Source of the DNA: Betaproteobacteria bacterium
GTDB lineage: Bacteria; Pseudomonadota; Gammaproteobacteria; Burkholderiales; SG8-41
Reading direction: 5' to 3'
Assembly: GCA_028292065.1 (NCBI GenBank)
Contig: JAQGNC010000080.1
Location: 1-8,627 of the forward strand
Length of the DNA: 8,627 nt
In this document: positions 1-6,084 of the stretch, piece by piece
Position numbering within the stretch: the stretch's first letter is position 1
Layout: the number at the start of each line of letters is the position of its first letter
Translations under genes and position numbers: made by a program
The notes under the pieces: model-generated
Told to the model about the DNA's origin: nothing
The model's database searches: none
The model's input: the letters and a program-made list of their open reading frames with translations, nothing else

Positions 1-754
1 CGAACCATCCGAACGACTGGTAAGCCGGTACTCCTGATTCGGCAACCGTAGGAATGTCGGGCAACAGCGGCGAGCGCCTGATCCCGCCGACCGCGAGCGC
101 TTTGAGCTTTCCCGCTTTCACCTGCGCGGTCATGCTCGCCATTGGTCCGAAATAGAACTGGGTCTCGCCTGACATGGTCGCGGCGACGGACGGAGCGCCA
201 CCTTTGTAAGGGACGTGCACGGTGTCTTTGTCGATGCCGGCCAGGTGCACGAAAAGCGCGATCGCGTAGTGGCTGGTGGAGCCGCTGCCGCCCGACGCGT
301 AGTTCAGCGATTTCGGCTTCGCTTTCGCGAGCACGACGAGCTGTTTCACGTTCGCCGCAGGCAACGAGGGGCTCGCCACCAGCAGGTTCTGCGCGATCGC
401 GAAGAGCGAGATCGGCGCGAAGTCTTTCACCGGGTCGTAGTTGAGCTTGCGGCTCAATGCAGGCGAAAACGAGTGCGTCGACACCGAGCCTGCGAGCAGG
501 GTGTAACCGTCCGGCGCGGCTGCCGCTGCGATCTCTGCGCCGATCACGCCGCCGCCGCCACCGCGGTTGTCGATGACGATCGGCTGGCCGAGCGTCTCGG
601 CAAGCTTGATGGCGAGGAGGCGGCCGATCGTGTCGTTCGCGCCACCTGGCGGGTTCGGCGAGATCATGCGAACCGGGCGGGAAGGATAGGTCTGCGCGAG
701 CGCGGCAGTGGTCATCAGTGCGAAGAGCCCGGCCGCCAGCGTGGTTCTATTCAC
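1..754 (-). CDS. Bug/TctC-family periplasmic solute-binding receptor, partial (C-terminus beyond left edge)
   Basis: Secreted substrate receptor of the tripartite tricarboxylate transporter (TTT) family, expected to bind a small carboxylate or related solute in the periplasm. Reading leftward, 251 codons are present before the window ends. Residues 1-20 form a signal peptide ending ALA-QT. The mature start YPSRPVRMISPNPPGGANDT (23-42) is the family's first strand and GG-loop. IDNRGGGGGVIGAE (61-74), APDGYTLL (80-87) and VPYKGGAPSVAA (181-192) are the other hallmark segments, followed by LPDIPTVAESG near 231-241. Family members are about 320 residues, so roughly 70 are missing. I chose the GTG at 754 because GGAG lies 5 bases upstream and the signal peptide starts there. 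An in-frame ATG at 775 would add seven residues but has a weaker ribosome site. It is last in a leftward series, 115 bases after the oxidoreductase, and probably imports that cluster's substrate. The gene for the transporter membrane subunits is not in view, as is usual for orphan Bug proteins. Confidence 0.93.
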   Translation of the reverse strand, partial: MNRTTLAAGLFALMTTAALAQTYPSRPVRMISPNPPGGANDTIGRLLAIKLAETLGQPIVIDNRGGGGGVIGAEIAAAAAPDGYTLLAGSVSTHSFSPALSRKLNYDPVKDFAPISLFAIAQNLLVASPSLPAANVKQLVVLAKAKPKSLNYASGGSGSTSHYAIALFVHLAGIDKDTVHVPYKGGAPSVAATMSGETQFYFGPMASMTAQVKAGKLKALAVGGIRRSPLLPDIPTVAESGVPAYQSFGWF

Positions 755-869
755 ATGCGCTCCGTCAAAATACATAACCGCCGATGTTCCTGTGCTGATT
801 TCTGCCCAGGCTCGATCGGTGTCAGATCGGCACCCCATCGGCGCCCATCGACGGCAGGTTTTAAAAGGC

Positions 870-1952
870 TCAGATCTCCAGCGGCAACCGCACCGGCTCT
901 CCGCTGCGGGCCGAGCGCTCGATCGCTATCGTCGTCTCCAGATTGATGAGCGCCTGCTCGGGCGTGGTGTGCACCGTGGGGGCTCCGGTGACCAGGTGAT
1001 CGAGCCACGCGCGGGTCTCGTTCGCGAGCGGTCCCCAGAAGTCCCCCACCGCCCAGTCGCCCGCGGTGTTGCTCCCGAGGAAAGCCATGTTGACCTGGTG
1101 ATCGGGGACGTAGGCGTGCGGGATTCCGCGGTCGGAATACAGCACGTGGTCCATGTGGTCGTCATCGATGATCATCGTGCCTTCGGTGCCGAGCAGCTCG
1201 ACGCGGTCGGACTGACCGAGCGTCGGGTAGCGCGCAGGCAGCGCGTAGCTCACGCCGAAATTCACCACCGCACCGTCGGCGAAAGTCACGATCGCCCACG
1301 TCACGTCGTGAGCGCTGTAACCCGCATCCCTGAAGATGCCGTGCTGGCCGCGCGCGACGACTTCGACGGGCGGGTTGCCTTCGAGGAACCAGCACACGAG
1401 GTCGACGTAATAGGTGAGGACGTCGAGCACCGGTGTGGCGTGCGGGTCGCGCGCGAGGATCGCGAACGCCTGTGCGCGCGAGTTGTAGACGCGGGCGTGG
1501 CCGCCGACCACTTTGCCGAGCCGCTCGTGGATCATCTGCTCCTTGGCGCGGAGAAAACACTCCTTGTAGCGACGGCTGTAGCCGATTCGAAGCTTGCCTT
1601 TCGTGGCGTTCAGCGTCTCGATGATGCGCTCGGCGTCGTTGCGATCGAGCGCGATCGGCTTCTCGCACAGCACCGGTTTACCGAGCTCGAGCGCGCGGAT
1701 GATCGGCGCGGCGTGCTCGCCTTCGGGCGTGGAGACGAACACCGCGTTCACTTCGGGACGCTCGATCATCTCGACGTTGTCGGTCGAGTACATGTCGGCG
1801 GCGGTGACGTCGGCGAGCGCGCGCGCCTTCGCTTCGTCGATGTCCGCGATCGCGAGGAATCCGACGCACGGATGCTTCGCCGCCAGACGCGCGCGCAGGG
1901 TGCCGATGCGGCCGGCGCCGATGACCGCGATGCCGAGCTCTCCTGGTTTCAT
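870..1952 (-). CDS. Gfo/Idh/MocA-family NAD(P)-dependent oxidoreductase (inositol 2-dehydrogenase-like)
   Basis: Predicted cytosolic NAD(P)-dependent dehydrogenase of 360 residues, the usual family length, acting on a sugar, inositol or sugar-derived alcohol. The N-terminal Rossmann fold begins LGIAVIGAGRIG (6-17), with an acidic residue D37 after the second strand (AIADID) that favours NAD. VFVSTPEGEHA (71-81) and the EKP motif (97-99, Lys98 the catalytic-site lysine) follow, then IGYSRRY (123-129) and the C-terminal beta-sheet domain. The motif that normally reads DxxxHxxD is D177-VLT-Y181-YV-D184, so the usual catalytic histidine is Tyr here. The ATG at 1952 has GAGAAG about 6 bases upstream. 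It is separated by 119 repeat-bearing bases from the upstream sterol desaturase-like gene and by 115 from the downstream Bug gene, so transcription with them is likely but not certain. The exact substrate cannot be assigned; with the histidine changed it may act differently from typical inositol dehydrogenases. Confidence 0.9.
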   Translation of the reverse strand: MKPGELGIAVIGAGRIGTLRARLAAKHPCVGFLAIADIDEAKARALADVTAADMYSTDNVEMIERPEVNAVFVSTPEGEHAAPIIRALELGKPVLCEKPIALDRNDAERIIETLNATKGKLRIGYSRRYKECFLRAKEQMIHERLGKVVGGHARVYNSRAQAFAILARDPHATPVLDVLTYYVDLVCWFLEGNPPVEVVARGQHGIFRDAGYSAHDVTWAIVTFADGAVVNFGVSYALPARYPTLGQSDRVELLGTEGTMIIDDDHMDHVLYSDRGIPHAYVPDHQVNMAFLGSNTAGDWAVGDFWGPLANETRAWLDHLVTGAPTVHTTPEQALINLETTIAIERSARSGEPVRLPLEI

Positions 1953-2039
1953 TCCGGTCTTCTCACTGATAGCGATGTTGTTAGAGTGCTCACAAACAGA
2001 CCCACCTCACCCGAACGCTCGCCGTGGGCGTCCTGGGGG

Positions 2040-2115
2040 CCCTGACGGCCCTGACGGCAGGGGAGTTTTGCTCATCCGCGCGGCGGATAACTCTCCTTCC
2101 CCTTCAGGGGGAAGG
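2040..2115. repeat. Composite repeat region at and beyond the end of the desaturase-like gene
   Basis: Three elements are side by side. CCTTCCCC (2095-2102) faces GGGGAAGG (2108-2115) across a 5-base loop inside the coding end. ATCCGC/GCGGAT (2074-2088) with a three-base loop overlaps the stop codon. CCCTGACGG is directly repeated twice (2040-2048 and 2049-2057). The first hairpin resembles palindromic repeats common between genes in proteobacteria. The region could end or stabilise the leftward transcript before the oxidoreductase gene at 1952; no T-run is present. Confidence 0.65.
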
Positions 2116-2911
2116 TCGGGATGGGGGTGGGTTTGAAAGGCAGCGCGAGCGTTTGCCGCAGCGTGACGTCTTCATCGTCACGGAACTGCGGCAGCCCTAT
2201 GGTGACCTCGTCGTGCTGCATATCGATGCGCGCGGTTCCGTGCAGCGTGTCCCACAGCGTCAGTGCGCTCGAGAAGTTCGAGTCGCGCTCTTGTCGAACG
2301 ACCGAGTGATGGATGCCGTGCATTCGGGGCGTGACGACATACAGGCTGAGCTTCGCTTCGATCGCGCGCGGCAAACGCACGTTGCTGTGGTGGAAGAGTA
2401 CTTCGGCGAAGGTGAGTTTTTGCCAGAGCTGGAGCGTTCGAGGTCCGACGCCGATCAGCGCGATCTGCGCGCAACGCCACGGGATCGACGCGAGGAACTC
2501 GGCGAAGTGAAAGCGCAGCGCGGTGCTGAGGTCGAGATCGCGGTCGGCGTGGTGCGGCTCGTGGAGCCGCCACAGCGCGGGCACGCGATGCAGCAGCACG
2601 TGCCACACGTAGAGCGTGTAATCCATCAGCGCGATCGCGGCGAGCGCGCGCAGCGCGCGAGGCAAAGGCAGCCGGGGTACGAGGCCCCATGCGCGTGTTG
2701 CAGCGAGGAGAGACAGCCGCGTCACAATCGGCCGCTCGACGATTGCCACGGCCGCGGCTGTCACTGCGCCGACGGCCGCGTTGCGGGCGATGCGGCGTAG
2801 CGGCGGTTCAACCGCTATGCGCAGCGGCCGCTTGCGCTCGAGCCACAACAGCACGCCGATGCCGGTGACGACGAGCGCGGTGCCGATCCAGCCTGGTGTG
2901 CGTCGACTCAT
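2072..2911 (-). CDS. Sterol desaturase / fatty acid hydroxylase superfamily membrane protein
   Basis: Integral membrane non-heme di-iron oxygenase-like protein, 279 residues. Hydrophobic segments are visible at about 8-24, 43-58, 86-106 and 141-157. The histidine clusters that bind the two irons are in the family order: WHVLLH (H104, H108), HEPHH (H117, H120, H121), FHHSN (H174, H175) and MHGIHH (H198, H201, H202). Family members hydroxylate or desaturate sterols, fatty acids or carotenoids; the substrate here is unknown. The ATG at 2911 lacks a good Shine-Dalgarno sequence. The last 20 or so residues (PTPIPTFPLKGKESYPPRG) are read through an intergenic hairpin repeat, so this tail is probably not part of the conserved fold. 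It lies in the leftward series, 126 bases after the creatininase-family gene, but repeat hairpins flank it on both sides and its function does not fit sugar catabolism in an obvious way. It may be a later insertion. Confidence 0.88.
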   Translation of the reverse strand: MSRRTPGWIGTALVVTGIGVLLWLERKRPLRIAVEPPLRRIARNAAVGAVTAAAVAIVERPIVTRLSLLAATRAWGLVPRLPLPRALRALAAIALMDYTLYVWHVLLHRVPALWRLHEPHHADRDLDLSTALRFHFAEFLASIPWRCAQIALIGVGPRTLQLWQKLTFAEVLFHHSNVRLPRAIEAKLSLYVVTPRMHGIHHSVVRQERDSNFSSALTLWDTLHGTARIDMQHDEVTIGLPQFRDDEDVTLRQTLALPFKPTPIPTFPLKGKESYPPRG

Positions 2912-2929
2912 CGATACCGCAGGGAGGTG

Positions 2930-2953
2930 CCCCTCACCCCGTGGGGTGAGGGG
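2930..2953. repeat. Perfect hairpin between creatininase-family and desaturase-like genes
   Basis: CCCCTCACCCC (2930-2940), loop GT, then GGGGTGAGGGG (2943-2953) form an 11-base-pair stem. It stands in the 126-base gap after the creatininase-family stop and 19 bases before the next start codon. No T-run follows on the leftward strand, so it is more like a dispersed palindromic repeat than an intrinsic terminator. It could still lower readthrough into the desaturase-like gene or trap its ribosome site. A polypurine run (AAAAGGAGGAGGAGG on the minus strand, near 2960-2977) lies upstream of it. Confidence 0.75.
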
Positions 2954-3037
2954 TCCTGAGCCTCCTCCTCCTTTTGTTCTGGCGCACGCTGTTCAGTTGC
3001 CTGCCGGATTTACTTCACTCCGGCCGACGGCGAGCCG

Positions 3038-3844
3038 TCAGTTCGCGACCTTCAGGTGCTTGATCTCGGCCGTGCCGCCTTGCGCTTCGTCGAGCATCGC
3101 GAAGATCTCGGTCGCCTCCGCAGCGATCGAATCGGCGATGTCGTCGAGCATCTTCATGCCTTTGGCGACCGTTGCGTGCTCGGGCGCGCCGTACCATCCG
3201 GTCGGCGCGATCGTCTTGATGTCGCGCAGCACCGGCTGGTAGCTGCGCGTGCGGCGCAGCTTGTCCCACTTGCGCCCCTGGCTGTGATCGGACGAGTAGT
3301 CGATGCGGTCGAGGTGTACGAGGTCGGGCCGATACGCGAGCACCGCGAGCGCTTCGATCTCGCCGCCGTGCGTGAGACCGCCGCAGTCGTGACCGTAGAG
3401 CTCCGCCGCGACATAGCACGCCTGGACGGTGAGCACGGTCATGCCGTGCTCGCGGTGCAGCGCTTCGGCTGCGATCGCCAGCGACGGGATATTGCCTTCG
3501 TGCCAGTTGAGGATGAGGCAGTATTTCGCGCCGTGCTTCGCGGTCGAGACGCAGGTTTCGATCACGACGCGCTGGTAGGTATCGGGCGAGAGGGTGATCG
3601 TGCCTTCGAAAGGCATGTGCATCGGCGTCACGCCGAGCGGACCGCCCGGCAGCACGAGGCCGTCCATGCGCTCGGCGACCGCGTGCCCGATGACGTTCGA
3701 CGCGTAGATGTCGGTGCCGGTCGGCAGGTGCGGCCCGTGCTGCTCGACGCTTCCGGCAGGCAGGATCACCAGCGGGTTGTTCCTGAGCTGGCCGGCGATC
3801 TCGGGTTGGGTGAGATCGATGAAATAACGCGAGGGGAGTGCCAT
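3038..3844 (-). CDS. Creatininase-family amidohydrolase
   Basis: Cytosolic metal-dependent amidohydrolase of 268 residues, full length for the creatininase family, whose members hydrolyse creatinine, formamides such as riboflavin-pathway intermediates, or other cyclic amides. The signature PAGSVEQHGPHLPTGTD (29-45) supplies E34, H36 and D45 as metal ligands. GTITLSPDTY (81-90) matches the family GT(I)(S/T)-type segment. NWHEGN (113-118, H115) corresponds to the family NGHGGN motif and HGGEIE (159-164, E162) to the HAGE motif. All metal-site positions seem intact. The ATG at 3844 has GAGG 6 bases upstream, and only 16 bases separate it from the stop of the upstream oxidoreductase, so the two are surely cotranscribed. 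The pairing suggests opening of a lactam or amide ring, or deformylation, linked to oxidation of a sugar-like compound, but this is inference. The true creatininase identity is not supported over other family activities. Confidence 0.93.
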   Translation of the reverse strand: MALPSRYFIDLTQPEIAGQLRNNPLVILPAGSVEQHGPHLPTGTDIYASNVIGHAVAERMDGLVLPGGPLGVTPMHMPFEGTITLSPDTYQRVVIETCVSTAKHGAKYCLILNWHEGNIPSLAIAAEALHREHGMTVLTVQACYVAAELYGHDCGGLTHGGEIEALAVLAYRPDLVHLDRIDYSSDHSQGRKWDKLRRTRSYQPVLRDIKTIAPTGWYGAPEHATVAKGMKMLDDIADSIAAEATEIFAMLDEAQGGTAEIKHLKVAN

Positions 3845-3860
3845 TGAAAACCTCGTCGGT

Positions 3861-4949
3861 CTACGCGACCGCTCGCGCGCTTGCTGTCACCTTTGCCTGA
3901 GCTTCCGCCATGACCTCGGAGAGCGCCACGTACTGCCCTTTGCGCTCGATCGAGCGCAGCGCCGCGTAGACGACCGCGACCGCGACGTTGCCGTTGTGCG
4001 CGGTGAGCTCGCACGGCCTGCCGGTGATGCACGTCTGCGCGAACATCTCGAGCTCGTCGCGGAACATGTCGCCTTCAGGGATCGCGATGTCCTCGCGCTT
4101 GCCGTAGCCGTCCTTGCCGCGCTGGATGTAAAGGGTCGAGGTCTTGTGGATCTCGCCCGGCGTGTCCCACGTGCTGAAGTCGAGCTCGTAGTGCATGAGG
4201 CCTTTGGAGCCGAACACGCGGATCGCGTAGACGCCCGGGGAAGTCCAGCACGTGCCGACGTAAGCGATCTTGCCGTCGGCATAGCGCATGAGGGTCATCG
4301 ACTGGTCGTCGACTTCGGCGCCGACCGGGGAGAGCTTCGACGCCATCGAGGAGACTTCGCTGATCTCGCCGCCGAGATAGTGCAGGGCGTCGAACTGGTG
4401 GATCGCGAGCTGCGAGAGCGGCCCTCCCGGGGCTTTGTCCCTGTACCAGCGCCACGTCTGCGGCGTGAGCTCGAGCGCGCGCTCGTTGGAGAAATTGGCT
4501 TCGATGAAAGCCACGCGGCCGAGATCGCCCTGGTCGATCGCGCGCTTGATCATGCGCGTGCCCACCAGGAGCCGCGCGCTGTGTCCGACGATGACCTGAA
4601 CGCCGTATTGCTTCTGTAGCGCTTCGATGCGCAGCCCGTCTTCGAGCGTGTTGGCGATCGGCTTCTCGGTGTAGATGTGCTTTCCGGCTTTCGCCACTTC
4701 CTCGGCGACGGGGAGGTGCTGCTCGTTGGGCACGGTGAGGATCACGCCCTTGATTTCGGGGTCGGCCAGCAGCGTTTTGAGATCCGGCGCGGCGCGTATG
4801 CCGGTCTCCTGCTCGAACGCAGCGCGCTTGTCTTCGGAGCGGCTGTAGCCGGCGACGATCGCGAGCTTGTCCGACTTGGCGGCGGCGCGGGCGAGAACTT
4901 TGGCCCAACGGCCGAGGCCGACGATGCCGACTTTGACGGGCGTGGTCAT
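3861..4949 (-). CDS. Gfo/Idh/MocA-family NAD(P)-dependent oxidoreductase
   Basis: Predicted cytosolic dehydrogenase of 362 residues and the first gene of the leftward series. VKVGIVGLGRWAK (5-17) is the dinucleotide-binding loop. VILTVPNEQHLPVA (69-82), the EKP motif (95-97, Lys96) and VGHSARL (121-127) follow. The catalytic-site motif is intact: LAIHQFD (181-187) with His184 and Asp187. The reading frame stays open upstream to 5258, but the start is set at 4949: AAGGAG lies 8 bases before this ATG, the Rossmann fold begins there, and the longer form would run across the divergent promoter and antisense to the regulator gene. The stop is followed after 16 bases by the creatininase-family gene. 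It is probably controlled by the divergent GntR regulator, whose likely operator is about 50-65 bases upstream of the start. It is a paralogue-type relative of the oxidoreductase at 870-1952 but diverged strongly, suggesting successive or distinct oxidation steps rather than a recent duplication. Substrate unknown. Confidence 0.93.
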   Translation of the reverse strand: MTTPVKVGIVGLGRWAKVLARAAAKSDKLAIVAGYSRSEDKRAAFEQETGIRAAPDLKTLLADPEIKGVILTVPNEQHLPVAEEVAKAGKHIYTEKPIANTLEDGLRIEALQKQYGVQVIVGHSARLLVGTRMIKRAIDQGDLGRVAFIEANFSNERALELTPQTWRWYRDKAPGGPLSQLAIHQFDALHYLGGEISEVSSMASKLSPVGAEVDDQSMTLMRYADGKIAYVGTCWTSPGVYAIRVFGSKGLMHYELDFSTWDTPGEIHKTSTLYIQRGKDGYGKREDIAIPEGDMFRDELEMFAQTCITGRPCELTAHNGNVAVAVVYAALRSIERKGQYVALSEVMAEAQAKVTASARAVA

Positions 4950-4997
4950 GCAGGGAGCTCCTTGCGGCGATTCTGGTTGCGTGTGGGCGTCGTGAGC

Positions 4998-5020
4998 GTA
5001 ATACTGTATTACCGTATTAC
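4998..5020. promoter_or_regulatory. Probable GntR operator: three GTATTAC half-sites in the divergent promoter
   Basis: GTAATAC at 4998-5004, one T, then GTATTAC at 5006-5012 form a perfect inverted repeat. A third copy GTATTAC at 5014-5020 repeats the second arm 8 bases on. Each half-site fits the GT-N3-AC core known for FadR/FCD-type GntR operators. It is the most AT-rich stretch of the 88-base region between the GntR gene and the leftward operon, where both promoters must lie, so binding would block both. TTGCGT (4977-4982) with TAATAC (4999-5004), 16 bases apart, is a weak candidate promoter for the rightward gene. Operator function is inferred from position and symmetry. Confidence 0.75.
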
Positions 5021-5037
5021 GAGAAGCGCAAGCGACG

Positions 5038-5721
5038 ATGGACCCGCTCCCCAACCTGGGCATACAGAAATTCGCCGCGCCGCTGCGCCAGCAGGTGCTC
5101 GACGGCCTGCGCCAGGCGATCATCGATGGCCGGCTCGCGCCGGGTGCGCGCCTGACCGAGCGCGAGCTCACCGAAATGATGGGCGTGTCGCGCACCGTCG
5201 TGCGCGAAGCGCTGCGCCAGCTCGAGACCGAAGGGCTGATCGAAAACATCCCGAACAAAGGCCCGGTGGTCCGTACGCTCTCGCTCGATGAAGCGCGCGA
5301 CCTCTACTCCGTGCGCGCGGTACTGGAAGGTTTCGCTGCGCGTCTCTTCGCCGATAAAGCGACCGAAGCTCAGATCGGCCGGCTCGACGAGGCGCTGGTG
5401 CGCGTGGTCGCCGCCTACGACAGCGGCGATGCGAGTGCCGTGCTCGACAGCAAGAACAGCTACTACGGTGTGCTCTTCGAAGGCGCGGGCAGCGAGACGC
5501 TGTCGTCGATGCTCGCGACCCTGCACGCGCGCATCTGGCGCTGGCGCGCACTCGGGCTCACCCATCCGCAGCGCTCTGAGGACCGGTCGCGCGAAAGCGT
5601 TGCGAGCCTGCAGGCGGTACTCGGCGCGATTCGCACCCGCGACGGTGATGCCGCGGAGAGGCTGACCCGCGATGAAGCGCAGAAAGCCGCGGAGGAAGTC
5701 ATTCGCCTGCTGGGCGAATGA
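5038..5721 (+). CDS. GntR-family transcriptional regulator, FadR/FCD subfamily
   Basis: DNA-binding regulator of 227 residues. The N-terminal winged helix-turn-helix covers about 12-80: LRQQVLDGLRQAIIDGRLAP, then LTERELTEMMGVSRTVVREALRQL (39-62, the recognition helix region) and the wing around GLIENIPNKGPVVR. The C-terminal all-helical FCD effector domain (about 84-224) begins DEARDLYSVRAVLEGFAARL. In typical FCD domains three histidines and an aspartate hold a metal ion; aligned by eye, those His positions are Tyr143, Leu191 and Glu213, so the metal site appears to be lost. The gene diverges from the oxidoreductase/creatininase operon over 88 bases containing a strong three-half-site operator. 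It therefore probably represses that operon and itself until a pathway intermediate binds. The ATG at 5038 has only a distant GAGAAG (5021-5026). A duplicated hairpin lies just downstream and may end its transcript. Confidence 0.94.
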   Translation: MDPLPNLGIQKFAAPLRQQVLDGLRQAIIDGRLAPGARLTERELTEMMGVSRTVVREALRQLETEGLIENIPNKGPVVRTLSLDEARDLYSVRAVLEGFAARLFADKATEAQIGRLDEALVRVVAAYDSGDASAVLDSKNSYYGVLFEGAGSETLSSMLATLHARIWRWRALGLTHPQRSEDRSRESVASLQAVLGAIRTRDGDAAERLTRDEAQKAAEEVIRLLGE

Positions 5722-5730
5722 CTTCGTCAG

Positions 5731-5843
5731 CGGTGAACGACTCGGAGGGAAACCCATGGTTTCCCTCCGAGACCTCCTTTCCTTCGGCGGCGGCAGCGCC
5801 CGATCCGTCATTCCGGACGCGCGGTAGCGCAAGTGATCCGGAA
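5731..5843. repeat. Intergenic repeat, copy 1 (hairpin block A plus block B)
   Basis: Block A (5731-5784) holds a perfect 14-base-pair hairpin: CTCGGAGGGAAACC at 5741-5754, loop CAT, reverse complement at 5758-5771, followed by a pyrimidine-rich run. Block B (about 5805-5843) has TTCCGGA at 5811-5817 facing TCCGGAA at 5837-5843. The same two blocks recur at 5856-5952. The hairpin starts 20 bases after the GntR stop, so it could act as its terminator, although the downstream T-run is interrupted by C. It resembles REP-type dispersed hairpin elements; no element name is assigned. Confidence 0.85.
5741..5784 (+). terminator. Possible terminator of the GntR gene
   Basis: A very stable 14-base-pair stem with a three-base loop (5741-5771) stands 20 bases after the GntR stop and is followed by a pyrimidine run with TTT and TT (ACCTCCTTTCCTT). 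The lack of a clean T-tract makes intrinsic termination only possible. The same structure is duplicated at 5866-5896, which gives a second chance to stop transcription before the next gene. Confidence 0.4.
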
Positions 5844-5855
5844 CTCCGTTCGGGA

Positions 5856-5952
5856 CGGTGAACGACTCAGAGGGAAACCCATGGTTTCCCTCCGAGACCT
5901 CCTTTCCTTGTCGCCGTCATTCCGGACGCGCGGTAGCGCAAGTTATCCGGAA
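5856..5952. repeat. Intergenic repeat, copy 2 (hairpin block A plus block B)
   Basis: This is a second copy of the unit at 5731-5843. Block A (5856-5909) differs from copy 1 at one position in the hairpin (A at 5869 in place of G, breaking one stem pair). Block B (5914-5952) also has one change near its end. The spacer between the blocks is 4-5 bases here but about 20 in copy 1, so the two copies are offset by 125 bases in block A and 109 in block B. Near identity indicates a recent duplication. Confidence 0.85.
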
Positions 5953-6010
5953 TCCATTTTGACCGCTGTTCAACGTCAAGATGGGTCCTGGCCTGCGCCA
6001 GGATGACGGC
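5913..6010. repeat. 98-base element with 8-base terminal inverted repeats (REP/MITE-like)
   Basis: GCCGTCAT at 5913-5920 is the exact reverse complement of ATGACGGC at 6003-6010. Inside are two hairpins: TTCCGGA/TCCGGAA (5920-5926 with 5946-5952) and TCCTGGC/GCCAGGA (5986-5992 with 5997-6003). The layout resembles a small non-coding repeat element. Its left half is block B of the neighbouring duplicated repeat, so copy 1 may be a truncated version. No coding potential is apparent. A further stem GACGGCG/CGCCGTC (6005-6011 with 6016-6022) overlaps its right end. Confidence 0.6.
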
Positions 6011-6084
6011 GTAAACGCCGTCAGTTGTATGATTGCCCCTGCGCTCGCCGAGCTCCCGTACAACAAAACAACGAAAGAACGACT

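Larger units (their letters stand above)
5722..6084. other. 363-base repeat-rich intergenic region
   Basis: The gap between the GntR gene and the enolase-superfamily gene holds the two repeat copies and the 98-base inverted-repeat element, then a hairpin at 6005-6022. The last 60 bases (6025-6084) are the leader of the next gene. GTTGTA (6024-6029) and TACAAC (6059-6064) are inverted there but widely spaced. I see no convincing promoter or RNA gene in it. Confidence 0.7.

Noticed and set aside
708..2045. Long rightward open frame of 445 codons
   Set aside because: It runs antisense to the clear oxidoreductase gene at 870-1952 and has no recognisable motif. High GC leaves long open frames on the opposite strand.
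3056..3847. Rightward open frame of 263 codons
   Set aside because: It is antisense to the creatininase-family gene whose metal motifs are intact, and its composition is Arg/Val/Asp-rich as expected of a shadow.
4950..5258. N-terminal extension of the oxidoreductase at 3861-4949
   Set aside because: The extra 103 codons cross the operator and the regulator gene, have no Rossmann sequence, and the ATG at 4949 has AAGGAG.
5017..5832. Leftward open frame of 271 codons overlapping the regulator
   Set aside because: It covers the GntR gene on the other strand and begins inside a repeat. The GntR reading has clear domain motifs.
5731..5952. Repeat pair as a CRISPR-like array
   Set aside because: There are only two palindromic copies with unequal spacers and strong internal hairpins. 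There are no cas genes.
5959..5987. TTGACC as a -35 element for the enolase-superfamily gene
   Set aside because: No -10-like sequence lies at suitable distance, and it falls inside a repeat element.
6024..6064. GTTGTA...TACAAC as a second GntR operator
   Set aside because: The halves are 29 bases apart, too far for one dimer, and they do not match the GTATTAC half-sites at 4998-5020.
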